Below are positions 17,967 through 29,933 of a stretch of 64,000 bases of DNA, in pieces. A program made the translations under genes and the position numbers. The DNA comes from an uncultured Prevotellaceae bacterium (GTDB lineage Bacteria > Bacteroidota > Bacteroidia > Bacteroidales > Bacteroidaceae), in contig CACYQD010000004.1 in NCBI GenBank assembly GCA_902776475.1, positions 186,001-250,000 of the forward strand, read 5' to 3'. How positions within the stretch are numbered: the stretch's first letter is position 1; each line of letters starts with the position of its first letter. Below the pieces are notes generated by a model. That model ran no database searches. It saw nothing but the letters and a program-made list of their open reading frames with translations, and was not told the origin of the DNA.

Positions 17967-18076
17967 ACCCTCACCTGACCTCTCCCAAAGGGAGAGGGAT
18001 TGAATTGTCTGAAGGGAGAAGGATTGAATTGTCTGTAGGGAGAGGGATTGAATTGCTTGTAGGGAGAGGGATTAAA
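17967..18076 (+). repeat. Hairpin repeat array, second copy of the family at 4247
   Basis: The first unit, CCTCACCTGACCTCTCCCAA followed by AGGGAGAGGG, is nearly the 4247 unit. Three degenerate ~24-bp units (AGGGAGAGGGATTGAATTG) follow. The block is open in frame with the gene at 18104, where it would read HLTSPKGRGIEL. Confidence 0.85.
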
Positions 18077-18103
18077 AGAGAAACACTTTTTAAGACATAT
18101 TTT

Positions 18104-20752
18104 ATGAAAAAGACGTTGATGATTTCGTTGGCCATTTGGGTGCTTGCCTTGCCATTGTCGGCACAGGTGAGCGTGAAGAACCTGGCCCCTTCACCCCAAA
18201 CTGAGTATGCCGCAGGCATCGCCCGCAAGGTTGAAGGAAAATACAGGATACGTATCTCTATTTCCAGCACGGGGGAGCCCGAAGGATTCACCCTGAGACG
18301 TCGGGGCAGGAAAATCGAAATCATCGGCAACGACGGCAGCGGAGCCATTTATGGTGCCAACCGTCTGGTGGAATGGAGCGAGACCGACCCCACTCTGAAA
18401 ACGCTGGGCACCCACTCCGAAGTTCCCGGAATGAAATTGCGCGGAGCCTGTGTGGGCATGCAGAAGACCATCTACCTGCCAGGGCACCGGGTGTACGAAT
18501 ATCCTTATACACCCGAAAACTTCCCTTGGTTCTATGACAAGGACCTGTGGTTGAGATACCTCGACCTGTTGGCCGAGAACAACATGAACACCCTGTATCT
18601 TTGGAACGGGCATCCCTTCGCCTCCCTGGTGAAACTCGACGACTATCCTTTTGCCCCCGAAGTGGATGAAGCCACCATGCGCAAGAACCAGGAGATGTTC
18701 ACCTTCCTCACCACCGAAGCCGACCGCCGTGGCATCCGCGTCATCCAGATGTTCTACAACATCATCGTGTCGAAGCCCTTTGCCGACCACTACGGCATCA
18801 AGACCCAAGACCGCAACAGGCCCATCACACCCCTCATCGCCAACTACACCCGGAAGAGCATCGCCGCCTTTGTATCGCAATACCCCAAAGTAGGTTTTCT
18901 GGTCTGTCTGGGAGAAGCCATGTCGGGTATCGACACCGATATCCAATGGATGACCGAGACCATCATCCCCGGCATCAAGGACGGCCTGGCCGCCTCCGGA
19001 CGCACCGACCTGCCACCCATCATCCTGCGCTCGCACGACACCGACGGTCCTGCCGTCATGAAGGCGGCGCTTCCCCTGTATCCCAACATCTACACGATGA
19101 CGAAATACACGGGAGAGTCGCTCACCACCTATGAGCCCGGCGGGCCTTGGGGAGAGACCCATAAGGAACTGGCCGCCGCCTCCCCCATCCACATCGACAA
19201 TGTGCATATCCTTGCCAATCTGGAACCCTGGCGGTGGTCATCGCCCGCCTTCACCCAAAAGGCCGTCAAAGCCATGCACGAAGCCCATGGTTCCAATGGT
19301 CTGCATCTCTATCCCCAGGCCAGTTATTGGGACTGGCCCTATGCCGCCGACCGCTTGGCCGACGGCAGCCGTCTGTTGCAGATTGACCGTGACTGGATGT
19401 GGTACAGATGCTGGGGCCGCTATGCCTGGAACTGTGAGCGCGGTGACGACGAAGGCTACTGGGTCCATCTTCTCTCCGAGCGTTATGGCATCGACGAGTC
19501 GCTTGCCAGCCATGTGCTCAATGCCTATGATGAGGCGGGAGAAATCGCTCCCAAACTCATCCGTCGCTTCGGCATCACCGAGGGCAACCGCCAGACCCTG
19601 CTCTTAGGCATGAAAATGTCGCAACTGGTGAACCCCTACAAATACACCATCTATCCCGGATTCTATGAAAGTTGCGGTCCTCAAGGCGAAAAACTCATCG
19701 AATATGTGGAGAAGGAATGGAAGCATCAGCCGCATAGCGGAGAACTGCCGCTCGACATCATCACACAATGCCTCATCCATGGCACGGAAGCCGCCACCTC
19801 CATCGGTTTGGCCCTTCCCTTCGTCAAGAAAAACAAAGAAGAGTTTGCCCGTATCGCCAACGACATGGCCTGTTATCAGACTTTCGCCCGTTCGTTCGCC
19901 CACAAGGTACTCGCTGCAGAACAAGTGCTCAACTACAAATGGAGCAAGGACATCCAGTATCTCGACAGCGCCATCGTGGAGTTGGAAGAGAGTCTGAAGC
20001 AGTGGCGCCAACTCGTCGGTCTCACCCAAGACACTTATCTCTATGCCAACTCCATGCAGACCGCCCAGCGCCGCATCCCTGTGGGAGGTGACGACGGCAA
20101 GTTCAAGACCTGGGCAGAGATGCTGCCCATCTATGAGGAAGAGCTCACCCACCTCAAAACCAATATTGAGAAGTTGCGCCACCCCCAGTCTGCCGCCGCA
20201 GGAACAGAGGCGCCTCAACCCGCACACACCGCCAACGTGGAGATCATCTACGCCGGAGCGCCACAATCAAGCACCACTTCCACCTCACGGCCCACGACGA
20301 AGACCTTGGAGAAAGGAGCACTGCTGTACGAGAACCGACAGGAGCGCATCGACTCCATCGCACCAGAACTGCAAGGACTACAAGCCCTCATCCTCAACCG
20401 CGACACCACCCGGATAGAAGGCACGACGGTGGTATTCAACTGTGACAAGCCCGTCCGGATGCTGGTCGGTTTCTTCATCGACGATGACCCCAAATGGGCC
20501 AAAGTGCCCAAATTGGAGACCGATGCCACCGGCAACGAATACGGTCAGGCCGAACCCCTTATCAGCAATGCCGTCAACATGACAGGCATGCCCACAGTCA
20601 ACATCCACGCCTATCACTTCGATACCGGCAGACATGTCATCAATCTGCCCAAAGGCATCATCATGATTGCCGGATTCACTGACAGCGAACTGCGTCCGCG
20701 CGATGCCGGACTCCAGGGAGCCGGTGACGAAGTAGATTGGTTATTCAACTGA
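18104..20752 (+). CDS. Secreted alpha-uronidase-like glycosidase (GH67/GH20-type architecture; GH138 candidate)
   Basis: An upstream open frame from 17960 runs through repeats; the ATG at 18104 gives a clear signal peptide (MKKTLMISLAIWVLALPLSAQ) and 882 residues. Residues ~22-120 look like the zincin-like N-domain shared by GH20, GH67 and related enzymes (GAIYGANRLVEW). A TIM-barrel region starts at MKLRGACVGMQ and includes WNGHPFASLVKLDDYPF, LRSHDTDGP and YPQASYWDWPY. C-terminal helices and a beta domain complete it. I could not assign a CAZy family from sequence. It sits next to a propeller-GH2 fusion, as BT0997 (GH138 alpha-galacturonidase) sits next to BT0996, so an alpha-galacturonidase role is a testable inference. 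Confidence 0.65.
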   Translation: MKKTLMISLAIWVLALPLSAQVSVKNLAPSPQTEYAAGIARKVEGKYRIRISISSTGEPEGFTLRRRGRKIEIIGNDGSGAIYGANRLVEWSETDPTLKTLGTHSEVPGMKLRGACVGMQKTIYLPGHRVYEYPYTPENFPWFYDKDLWLRYLDLLAENNMNTLYLWNGHPFASLVKLDDYPFAPEVDEATMRKNQEMFTFLTTEADRRGIRVIQMFYNIIVSKPFADHYGIKTQDRNRPITPLIANYTRKSIAAFVSQYPKVGFLVCLGEAMSGIDTDIQWMTETIIPGIKDGLAASGRTDLPPIILRSHDTDGPAVMKAALPLYPNIYTMTKYTGESLTTYEPGGPWGETHKELAAASPIHIDNVHILANLEPWRWSSPAFTQKAVKAMHEAHGSNGLHLYPQASYWDWPYAADRLADGSRLLQIDRDWMWYRCWGRYAWNCERGDDEGYWVHLLSERYGIDESLASHVLNAYDEAGEIAPKLIRRFGITEGNRQTLLLGMKMSQLVNPYKYTIYPGFYESCGPQGEKLIEYVEKEWKHQPHSGELPLDIITQCLIHGTEAATSIGLALPFVKKNKEEFARIANDMACYQTFARSFAHKVLAAEQVLNYKWSKDIQYLDSAIVELEESLKQWRQLVGLTQDTYLYANSMQTAQRRIPVGGDDGKFKTWAEMLPIYEEELTHLKTNIEKLRHPQSAAAGTEAPQPAHTANVEIIYAGAPQSSTTSTSRPTTKTLEKGALLYENRQERIDSIAPELQGLQALILNRDTTRIEGTTVVFNCDKPVRMLVGFFIDDDPKWAKVPKLETDATGNEYGQAEPLISNAVNMTGMPTVNIHAYHFDTGRHVINLPKGIIMIAGFTDSELRPRDAGLQGAGDEVDWLFN

Positions 20753-20774
20753 GAAGAAACAAAGATATCCCGCC

Positions 20775-23700
20775 ATGGTTTTACTATTCACCCTGATTCT
20801 CTGGCTGACCATCAGCACCGGTGTTTCTGCCCAGACCGTCGTTCCGAAAACTCGGATGCAGCAGATTTACGAGGAGTCGCGCACCCCCTGGAAATACGGG
20901 ATGGTTGTGGCACCGACGACAAATGACAGGAAATACGACTGCCCCACGGTTTTCCGTGAGGGAGGGAAATGGTATATGACCTTCGTGTGCTATGATGGCA
21001 AGGGCGGCACCGACGGAAGAGGATACACCACCTGGCTGGCCAAGAGCGATGATTTGCTGCACTGGAACATCGAGGGAAAAATCCTGGACTTGCCACCAGT
21101 TGCGACAAGCACAGGCACTGGAGATCGGAAAGCGGCAAGCACTGGCGCTGGAGGCGGGAAAGCGGCAATTCAAGGCAACGGAGAAGGAAAAACGCAAAAA
21201 GAGGTGTGGGACCAGAACCAACGCGGCGGATTCCCATCGCTGATCGACTATCAATGGGGCGGCAGCTATGAGATGCAGTCCTACAAACGTCAGCACTGGA
21301 TGACCTACATCGGAGGTCCCGGCACCGGTTACGAGGCCGTCAACGCGCCACTGAGCATCGGCATGGCCTCCACCCGCGGCGACATCACCCATGCCCATCA
21401 ATGGAGCACCCAAGAGAAGCCCCTTATGGGATTTGATGACCATGACGCCCAATGGTGGGAGCAACTGACCCAATACAAGAGCACCATCTACTGGATCAAG
21501 GACAAACACCAACGCATCAAAGGAGAAGAGAAATACCCCTTCGTGATGTTCTACAATGCCGGAGGCAAGGACGACACGCATCCCAAAGGTGAGCGCATCG
21601 GCATCGCCCTGTCGAAAGACCTCAAGCACTGGAAACGTTATGGAGGCAACCCCGTCTTCGCACACGACAGCGACGGCACCATCACCGGCGATGCCCAGAT
21701 CGTGCGGATGGATGACGTGTGGGTGATGTACTACTTCTCCGCCTACAACCCCACCCGTGAGTACAACGCCTTCAACACCTTCGCCGCCAGTTACGACCTT
21801 GTGCACTGGACCGACTGGACCGGTGAGGACCTGATCATTCCTTCGAAGCCATTTGACGAGATGTTTGCCCACAAGAGTTGTGTGGTGAAGCACAACGGCA
21901 TCGTCTATCACTTCTACTGTGCCGTCAACGAGGCCGGACAACGCGGCATCGCCTTGGCCACCAGTCAACATCTGGGTCAGAGCGAGGTGCATTTCCCTGC
22001 ACCCGACCCCACAGGGCACCGTCATCTGCTGTCGTTGAATGACGACTGGCAAATCACACACGACGGCAAGACACGACACGCCGACATTCCCATCAACCTC
22101 GATGACTATGATGGAGCCGTACAGAAAGAGCACGGCAACCTGCATGGCGAGGCCCTGTTCCGCAAAACTTTCACTGCGCCGGCACTTGCAGGAAAGCAAT
22201 ATTTCCTCCGCTTTGAGGGCGTGGGCACCTACGCAGACATCACCCTCAACGGTCATCATCTCGGGAAATACGACATCGGCCGGACCACAGAGACAATCGA
22301 TGTCACCCCACACCTTCACATCGGCGAAAGCAACCTGTTGGAAGTCAAGGTCAGTCATCCCGCAGGCATCACCGACATGCCCTGGGTGTGCGGCGGGTGC
22401 AGCAGCGAATGGGGTTTCAGCGAGGGCAGCCAGCCCTTTGGCATTTTCCGTCCCGTCACCCTTGAGGTCACCGACCCCGTGCGCGTGGAACCCTTTGGCG
22501 TGCATGTATGGAACAACGCCGCCTGTGACTCGCTGTACATCGAAACAGAAGTGAAAAACCATGGTCAGGAGATGGTGGAGATAGAACTGATCAACAAACT
22601 CTGTGAGAAGAGCGGCAAACAAGTCATCCGGCTTACGGAAAAACTCACCTTGGCTCCCGGAGAGACCCGACTGATCCATCAGCGAGCCCCGTTGTCAGCC
22701 CCCATCCTGTGGAGCACCACGCATCCCTATCTCTATCGTGTCAATACCATCGTCAAACGACAGGGGAAAGCAGTGGAGAGCACCGACACGCCCTACGGCA
22801 TCTGTGCCACCTCCTGGCCCAAGACCCGGAATGACGGCGACCAGCGGTTCTGGCTCAACGGCACTCCCGTCTTCATCAACGGCACCTGTGAGTATGAGCA
22901 TCTCTTCGGTCAAAGCCATGCCTTCAGCAACCAACAGATCGAGGCCCGCATCAAATTGGTGAAAGACCTCGGCTTCAATGCCTTCCGCGATGCCCATCAG
23001 CCCCACAACCTCCATTATCAAGAACTCCTCGACAAGGAAGGCATCCTCTGGTGGCCTCAGTTCTCCGCCCATATCTGGTATGACACGCCAGAGTTTCGTG
23101 AGAGTTTCAAGCGCCATCTGCGCCAATGGGTGAAGGAGCGCCGCAACTCACCTTCCATCATCCTCTGGGGCCTGCAAAACGAGAGTACGCTGCCCCGTGA
23201 CTTCGCAGAGGAGTGCTGTCAGATCATCCGTGAGATGGATCCCCGCTGCGGTTCACAGCGGCTCATCACCACCTGTAACGGCGGAGAGGGCACAGACTGG
23301 AATGTCATACAAAATTGGAGCGGCACCTACGGCGGTGATATCGACAAATACGGTGAAGAACTGAAAACTCCCGAACAATTGCTCAACGGCGAATACGGAG
23401 CCTGGCGCACCTTAGGCAACCACACCGGAGAAGGCTATACCGAAGAGAAATTCTGTGAACTGCTCTCGAAAAAAATCCGACTGGCCGAACAGGTCGCCGA
23501 CAGTGTCTGCGGACAATTCCACTGGCTGTTGCTGTCACACGACAACCCCGGTCGCCGTCAGCCCGACGAAGCGCTGCGCCGCATCGACAAAGCAGGGCCC
23601 TTCAACTACAAAGGACTGCTCACCATCTGGGAACAGCCCACCGATGCCTTCTACCTCTATCAACAGCACTACAACCCGCAGCCCATCTGTCCGGCCACCA

Positions 23701-24659
23701 GCACGACAGATGAGAGTCTGCTGAAAGGCGAGGAAGGATGGCATTACCTCTTCCGCATCAATTGCGGCGGCGATGACTATACCGACCGTTTCGGACAACG
23801 GTGGATGCAGGACAACACCACCTGGTCGCGGTCCTGGGCGGAGCGGTTTGAGGGTCTGTCTCCCTATCAAACCTCCCAGACCTGCAATGACTCCCTTTCC
23901 TCCCCCCTGTTTCAAACCTCCAGGTTCGGCCGGCATGCCTTGAGCTATCGTTTTGCGGCACATCCAGGAAGATACCGAGTAGAACTCTATTTCGTCGAGC
24001 CCTGGTATCGTCAGCAAGACGCTGAGGGACTGCGCATCTTCGATGTCGCGGTCAACGACAGTACCGTCATCCATGACCTCGATATCTGGGCGCAAGTGCA
24101 CTATGGCAAACCCTACAAGCGCACGGTCTTCATCGACAACCCCGGCGAGACCATCGCCATCCATTTCCCGAAGGTGAAGGCAGGCCAGGCCATGATCTCG
24201 GCCATCGCCATCGCCCGCCAAGGAGAGACCGGGGAAGCCCACCACGACCTGGAATGGAAGCATTCCAAGATGTGGGAGGACTTCAACCGTGACATCCTGG
24301 TGAAAACGCCCGACTCCCTCCTGCCGCCCACGACACGAACAGCCATGGAGATTGAAGGCCGGAAAGTCAAGAGCCACATGGAATGGGATTTCAGCTTCGG
24401 CGTGGCCAAGGTGTATGCCCTACGATGGAAATACTACAACCCGGAGAAAGCCCGTCAGCTGCATGTCAGAATCACCGATGCGAAAGGCACGGTCTATAAG
24501 GATGATGACATCACCTTCCTCCAGACCCAGCAGAAAGTCACCAAGCGCAAGACCACCAGCATCACCACCGGCACTCAGGTGAATGCCGGCCAATACCATG
24601 TCGTACTCACAGGAGAAGGGATTGACGAGATGCTCTTTGATGCCCTAACCGTGGAGTGA
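20775..24659 (+). CDS. Two-catalytic-domain glycosidase: N-terminal five-blade propeller (GH137/GH43-like) plus GH2, with malectin-like C-terminus
   Basis: The 1294-residue protein has a signal peptide (to ~VSAQ). Residues ~35-400 form a propeller of GH43/GH137 type (DCPTVFREGGKWYMTFVCYD, GDAQIVRMDDVWVMYYFSAY). Residues ~415-600 are a GH2 sugar-binding domain, ~600-690 an Ig-like domain, and ~690-960 a GH2 barrel with likely acid/base E803 (LQNES) and nucleophile E873 (NGEYG). A malectin-like region follows (~970-1140). B. theta BT0996 has the same plan, GH137 beta-L-arabinofuranosidase plus GH2 beta-glucuronidase, and acts on RG-II. Residues 110-140 are a small in-frame tandem repeat interrupting the propeller. 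Its stop codon lies in a hairpin shared with the convergent gene. Confidence 0.78.
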   Translation: MVLLFTLILWLTISTGVSAQTVVPKTRMQQIYEESRTPWKYGMVVAPTTNDRKYDCPTVFREGGKWYMTFVCYDGKGGTDGRGYTTWLAKSDDLLHWNIEGKILDLPPVATSTGTGDRKAASTGAGGGKAAIQGNGEGKTQKEVWDQNQRGGFPSLIDYQWGGSYEMQSYKRQHWMTYIGGPGTGYEAVNAPLSIGMASTRGDITHAHQWSTQEKPLMGFDDHDAQWWEQLTQYKSTIYWIKDKHQRIKGEEKYPFVMFYNAGGKDDTHPKGERIGIALSKDLKHWKRYGGNPVFAHDSDGTITGDAQIVRMDDVWVMYYFSAYNPTREYNAFNTFAASYDLVHWTDWTGEDLIIPSKPFDEMFAHKSCVVKHNGIVYHFYCAVNEAGQRGIALATSQHLGQSEVHFPAPDPTGHRHLLSLNDDWQITHDGKTRHADIPINLDDYDGAVQKEHGNLHGEALFRKTFTAPALAGKQYFLRFEGVGTYADITLNGHHLGKYDIGRTTETIDVTPHLHIGESNLLEVKVSHPAGITDMPWVCGGCSSEWGFSEGSQPFGIFRPVTLEVTDPVRVEPFGVHVWNNAACDSLYIETEVKNHGQEMVEIELINKLCEKSGKQVIRLTEKLTLAPGETRLIHQRAPLSAPILWSTTHPYLYRVNTIVKRQGKAVESTDTPYGICATSWPKTRNDGDQRFWLNGTPVFINGTCEYEHLFGQSHAFSNQQIEARIKLVKDLGFNAFRDAHQPHNLHYQELLDKEGILWWPQFSAHIWYDTPEFRESFKRHLRQWVKERRNSPSIILWGLQNESTLPRDFAEECCQIIREMDPRCGSQRLITTCNGGEGTDWNVIQNWSGTYGGDIDKYGEELKTPEQLLNGEYGAWRTLGNHTGEGYTEEKFCELLSKKIRLAEQVADSVCGQFHWLLLSHDNPGRRQPDEALRRIDKAGPFNYKGLLTIWEQPTDAFYLYQQHYNPQPICPATSTTDESLLKGEEGWHYLFRINCGGDDYTDRFGQRWMQDNTTWSRSWAERFEGLSPYQTSQTCNDSLSSPLFQTSRFGRHALSYRFAAHPGRYRVELYFVEPWYRQQDAEGLRIFDVAVNDSTVIHDLDIWAQVHYGKPYKRTVFIDNPGETIAIHFPKVKAGQAMISAIAIARQGETGEAHHDLEWKHSKMWEDFNRDILVKTPDSLLPPTTRTAMEIEGRKVKSHMEWDFSFGVAKVYALRWKYYNPEKARQLHVRITDAKGTVYKDDDITFLQTQQKVTKRKTTSITTGTQVNAGQYHVVLTGEGIDEMLFDALTVE
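21102..21194 (+). repeat. In-frame minisatellite inside the propeller-GH2 gene
   Basis: Three units of 33, 30 and 30 bp encode ATSTGTGDRKA, ASTGAGGGKA and AIQGNGEGKT. The stretch interrupts the normal propeller sequence between EGKILDLPP and KEVWDQNQ and keeps the frame. Confidence 0.75.
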
Positions 24660-24680
24660 CCGTGGATTATTCCACGGTCA
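24657..24680. terminator. Bidirectional hairpin containing both convergent stop codons
   Basis: TGACCGTGGA (24657-24666) pairs perfectly with TCCACGGTCA (24671-24680) around the loop TTAT. The GH2 stop TGA is 24657-24659 and the opposite gene's TAA is the complement of 24667-24669, so the structure serves both transcripts. There is no long T-run. Confidence 0.65.
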
Positions 24681-26592
24681 GCCGACGGTTTTTAGGATAT
24701 TTCACACGGTAGTGGACAATCAGTTCCTTTTGTTCGTTGGGCATGAGATTGACCACCCAGGTGACGAAGCCCGTCTCCTTGTCGAGAGAGCCACCACTGA
24801 GTTCCTCCGTAGTCACGGTGATGCCCGAATTCTGTGACACAGGTATCTGGTCTTTTATCGTGATGGTGACATTCTCTTTGCGTGTGTTCTTCACCGTGAT
24901 GCGCCACGTCATGTCCTGTTCCTGTGAGGAAGCGAGGAGTTTACGAGTCGATTTTTCCGCCACCTTGATGCGCTGGATACGGATACCGTTGTCGCGGCCC
25001 AGGGAGAAGTGGAGCGTGTCGCTCGGCACATTGGGGTCGAGGATGGTCTTTCCCACGAAAGAGTTGTCGAAATACACATTGGCCTCTCCCTCAAGCAGGT
25101 TGTAGGTCTGCCATCCGGTGGCATCCGCCACGAGGAAAGCCTCTTTGTCGGCTCTCGGGATGCACACATACTGATAAGCGGCCGGCAACTGATAACGGCC
25201 CACCTCGGTGACCGTCACCTTGCCATCAGAAAGCAGCGTCAGCGGTTGGCGGATTTCGAAGTCATAGCCAAACTGAGATTTCTGTTCCTCTACCTCAATC
25301 ATATCGCTCTCCTCGAGTTGCGGAGCTTCTTCCATATACGCCTCTTCATCCATCGCCATCATGGCCACCCTTTCTTTTCGCACGGATGCTTTAGAGGTTT
25401 GCAAACCGGCGACTTTTCCCCGAAGAGCGTCTGTCGTTGTTCCATATCCGACGACGACCTCATCAAGACGGTTATTGTCCTCAGTCAGTTTTACGTTGAG
25501 CGTAGGACCACTCACCGTCAAGGTTCTCTGGTTATAGCCGATATAGCTGAACCGAAGTTGTTTTTTGTCTTTAGGCAAGGTAATGGAATAGCGGCCCTCG
25601 AAATCCGTCACAGTTCCCAGTTTCGTCCCCACAATCATCACGGAAGCACCAATCAGCGGGTCTCCGCTTTCATCGGTAACCACGCCAGAGACCCCGTTCT
25701 CGTCATCCGCCTGGTCGTATCGAGGCGCCTGCTTGCCGTAGTTGAGCCAATAAGTGCGCAACTCCGGAGCGATATTCGAGCGGTTGGGATTAGAAGAAGA
25801 AAGCGTCACGGGAACATTCTCCCATTTCTCCTTGGTATTTTGGAAGACATTGGCTTTATAGGAGAGTTGGAGAGGCTGTGTTATCCCTTCCGACCGGATG
25901 TCGTAAGTGGGATACCAACCTGCGTTTCTGACATAGTAGGAAAGGTCGAACTCAGCTCTGCAAGCTTGTGGTACATTGACTTTTACATCCACTTCCGTCA
26001 CTGTGGTCAGACGCAGATGTGCGATGGAGTCAACCTTCGTTTCCAATCGTTGTCTTTGTTCTTTTACCTTGGCGATGTCCTCGTCGATGGCGATCAACTT
26101 CTTTTTCAGGCTGAGGAGTTCCTGCGAATAATAACTGTTGAGTTCTTTGATGCCGGCGAGCGGGGTGACAGCCGTGCGGTTACCCACGGAACAGTTGGTT
26201 TTCACCATCTCGAGCTGCGCTTCCACCACTTCCTTTTGGGCGCGCAGTTCATTTTCCTTGTCGGCTGCGGCCTTCACATTCTGCTGGGCCTCCTTCAACG
26301 ACTTGACCTGTTTGACACTGTCGGGATGTGCCTTCCGGTAATTCACCCCGAGGACGGTCAGTTTGCCTCGTGCCCTCATCTGCAGGCTTTTCGTATCTGT
26401 ATAGGGAGAGAGTCCTGTGAAGGTGATGACCTGCTCTCCAGCGGTGAGGTTCAAGGACTGGGAGCGCTCCACTTGTGCCCCATTAGCGAAAACAGTCACA
26501 TGCTTGATCGGTGCGTCATGCTTGTCGGCTGCCATCATGGGCAGTCCCGTCATCATCAGCATAAGCACCATCCATTGGAATTTTGTTCTCAT
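24667..26592 (-). CDS. DUF4139 (MuiA-like) protein with an inserted SusC-type carboxypeptidase-regulatory domain
   Basis: The chosen ATG at 26592 gives MRTKFQWMVLMLMMTGLPMM, a signal peptide, 641 residues in all; the frame is open 23 codons further but runs through the promoter. Residues ~28-130 fit DUF4140, followed by a coiled-coil-like stretch (~95-190), and DUF4139 from ~200 to the end. Between ~298 and 400 lies GVVTDESGDPLIGASVMI...LDEVVVGYGT...ALRGKVAGLQ, the CarboxypepD_reg domain, TonB-box-like motif and plug start normally found at the N-terminus of SusC. Envelope function is likely but unknown; the link to the surrounding pectin genes is only positional. It has its own promoter. Confidence 0.8.
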   Translation of the reverse strand: MRTKFQWMVLMLMMTGLPMMAADKHDAPIKHVTVFANGAQVERSQSLNLTAGEQVITFTGLSPYTDTKSLQMRARGKLTVLGVNYRKAHPDSVKQVKSLKEAQQNVKAAADKENELRAQKEVVEAQLEMVKTNCSVGNRTAVTPLAGIKELNSYYSQELLSLKKKLIAIDEDIAKVKEQRQRLETKVDSIAHLRLTTVTEVDVKVNVPQACRAEFDLSYYVRNAGWYPTYDIRSEGITQPLQLSYKANVFQNTKEKWENVPVTLSSSNPNRSNIAPELRTYWLNYGKQAPRYDQADDENGVSGVVTDESGDPLIGASVMIVGTKLGTVTDFEGRYSITLPKDKKQLRFSYIGYNQRTLTVSGPTLNVKLTEDNNRLDEVVVGYGTTTDALRGKVAGLQTSKASVRKERVAMMAMDEEAYMEEAPQLEESDMIEVEEQKSQFGYDFEIRQPLTLLSDGKVTVTEVGRYQLPAAYQYVCIPRADKEAFLVADATGWQTYNLLEGEANVYFDNSFVGKTILDPNVPSDTLHFSLGRDNGIRIQRIKVAEKSTRKLLASSQEQDMTWRITVKNTRKENVTITIKDQIPVSQNSGITVTTEELSGGSLDKETGFVTWVVNLMPNEQKELIVHYRVKYPKNRRLTVE

Positions 26593-26618
26593 ATCTGCAT
26601 TTGTTTGGTTTAACTGCA

Positions 26619-26626
26619 CAAATATA
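26619..26626 (-). promoter_or_regulatory. -7 box for the DUF4139 gene
   Basis: The minus strand reads TATATTTG, an exact TAnnTTTG match, 26 bases before the ATG at 26592. Confidence 0.65.
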
Positions 26627-26711
26627 GTGTTTTTCCTTATTGCGTCAGCATGAAGCAACATTTTATGAGATTTCTTTTAGATTGTTAACGGAGAGGGCGG
26701 ACTCTGTATAG

Positions 26712-29927
<3,216 letters not shown>

Positions 29928-29933
29928 CCATTT

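Noticed and set aside
16139..17974. Long minus-strand frame (611 codons) opposite GH78
   Set aside because: It runs antisense to a well-recognised GH78 gene, has no recognisable domain and is expected from the GC-rich third-position bias of these genes.
20784..22679. Long minus-strand frame (631 codons) opposite the propeller-GH2 gene
   Set aside because: A shadow of the coding frame with Val/Gly/His-rich composition and no family features.
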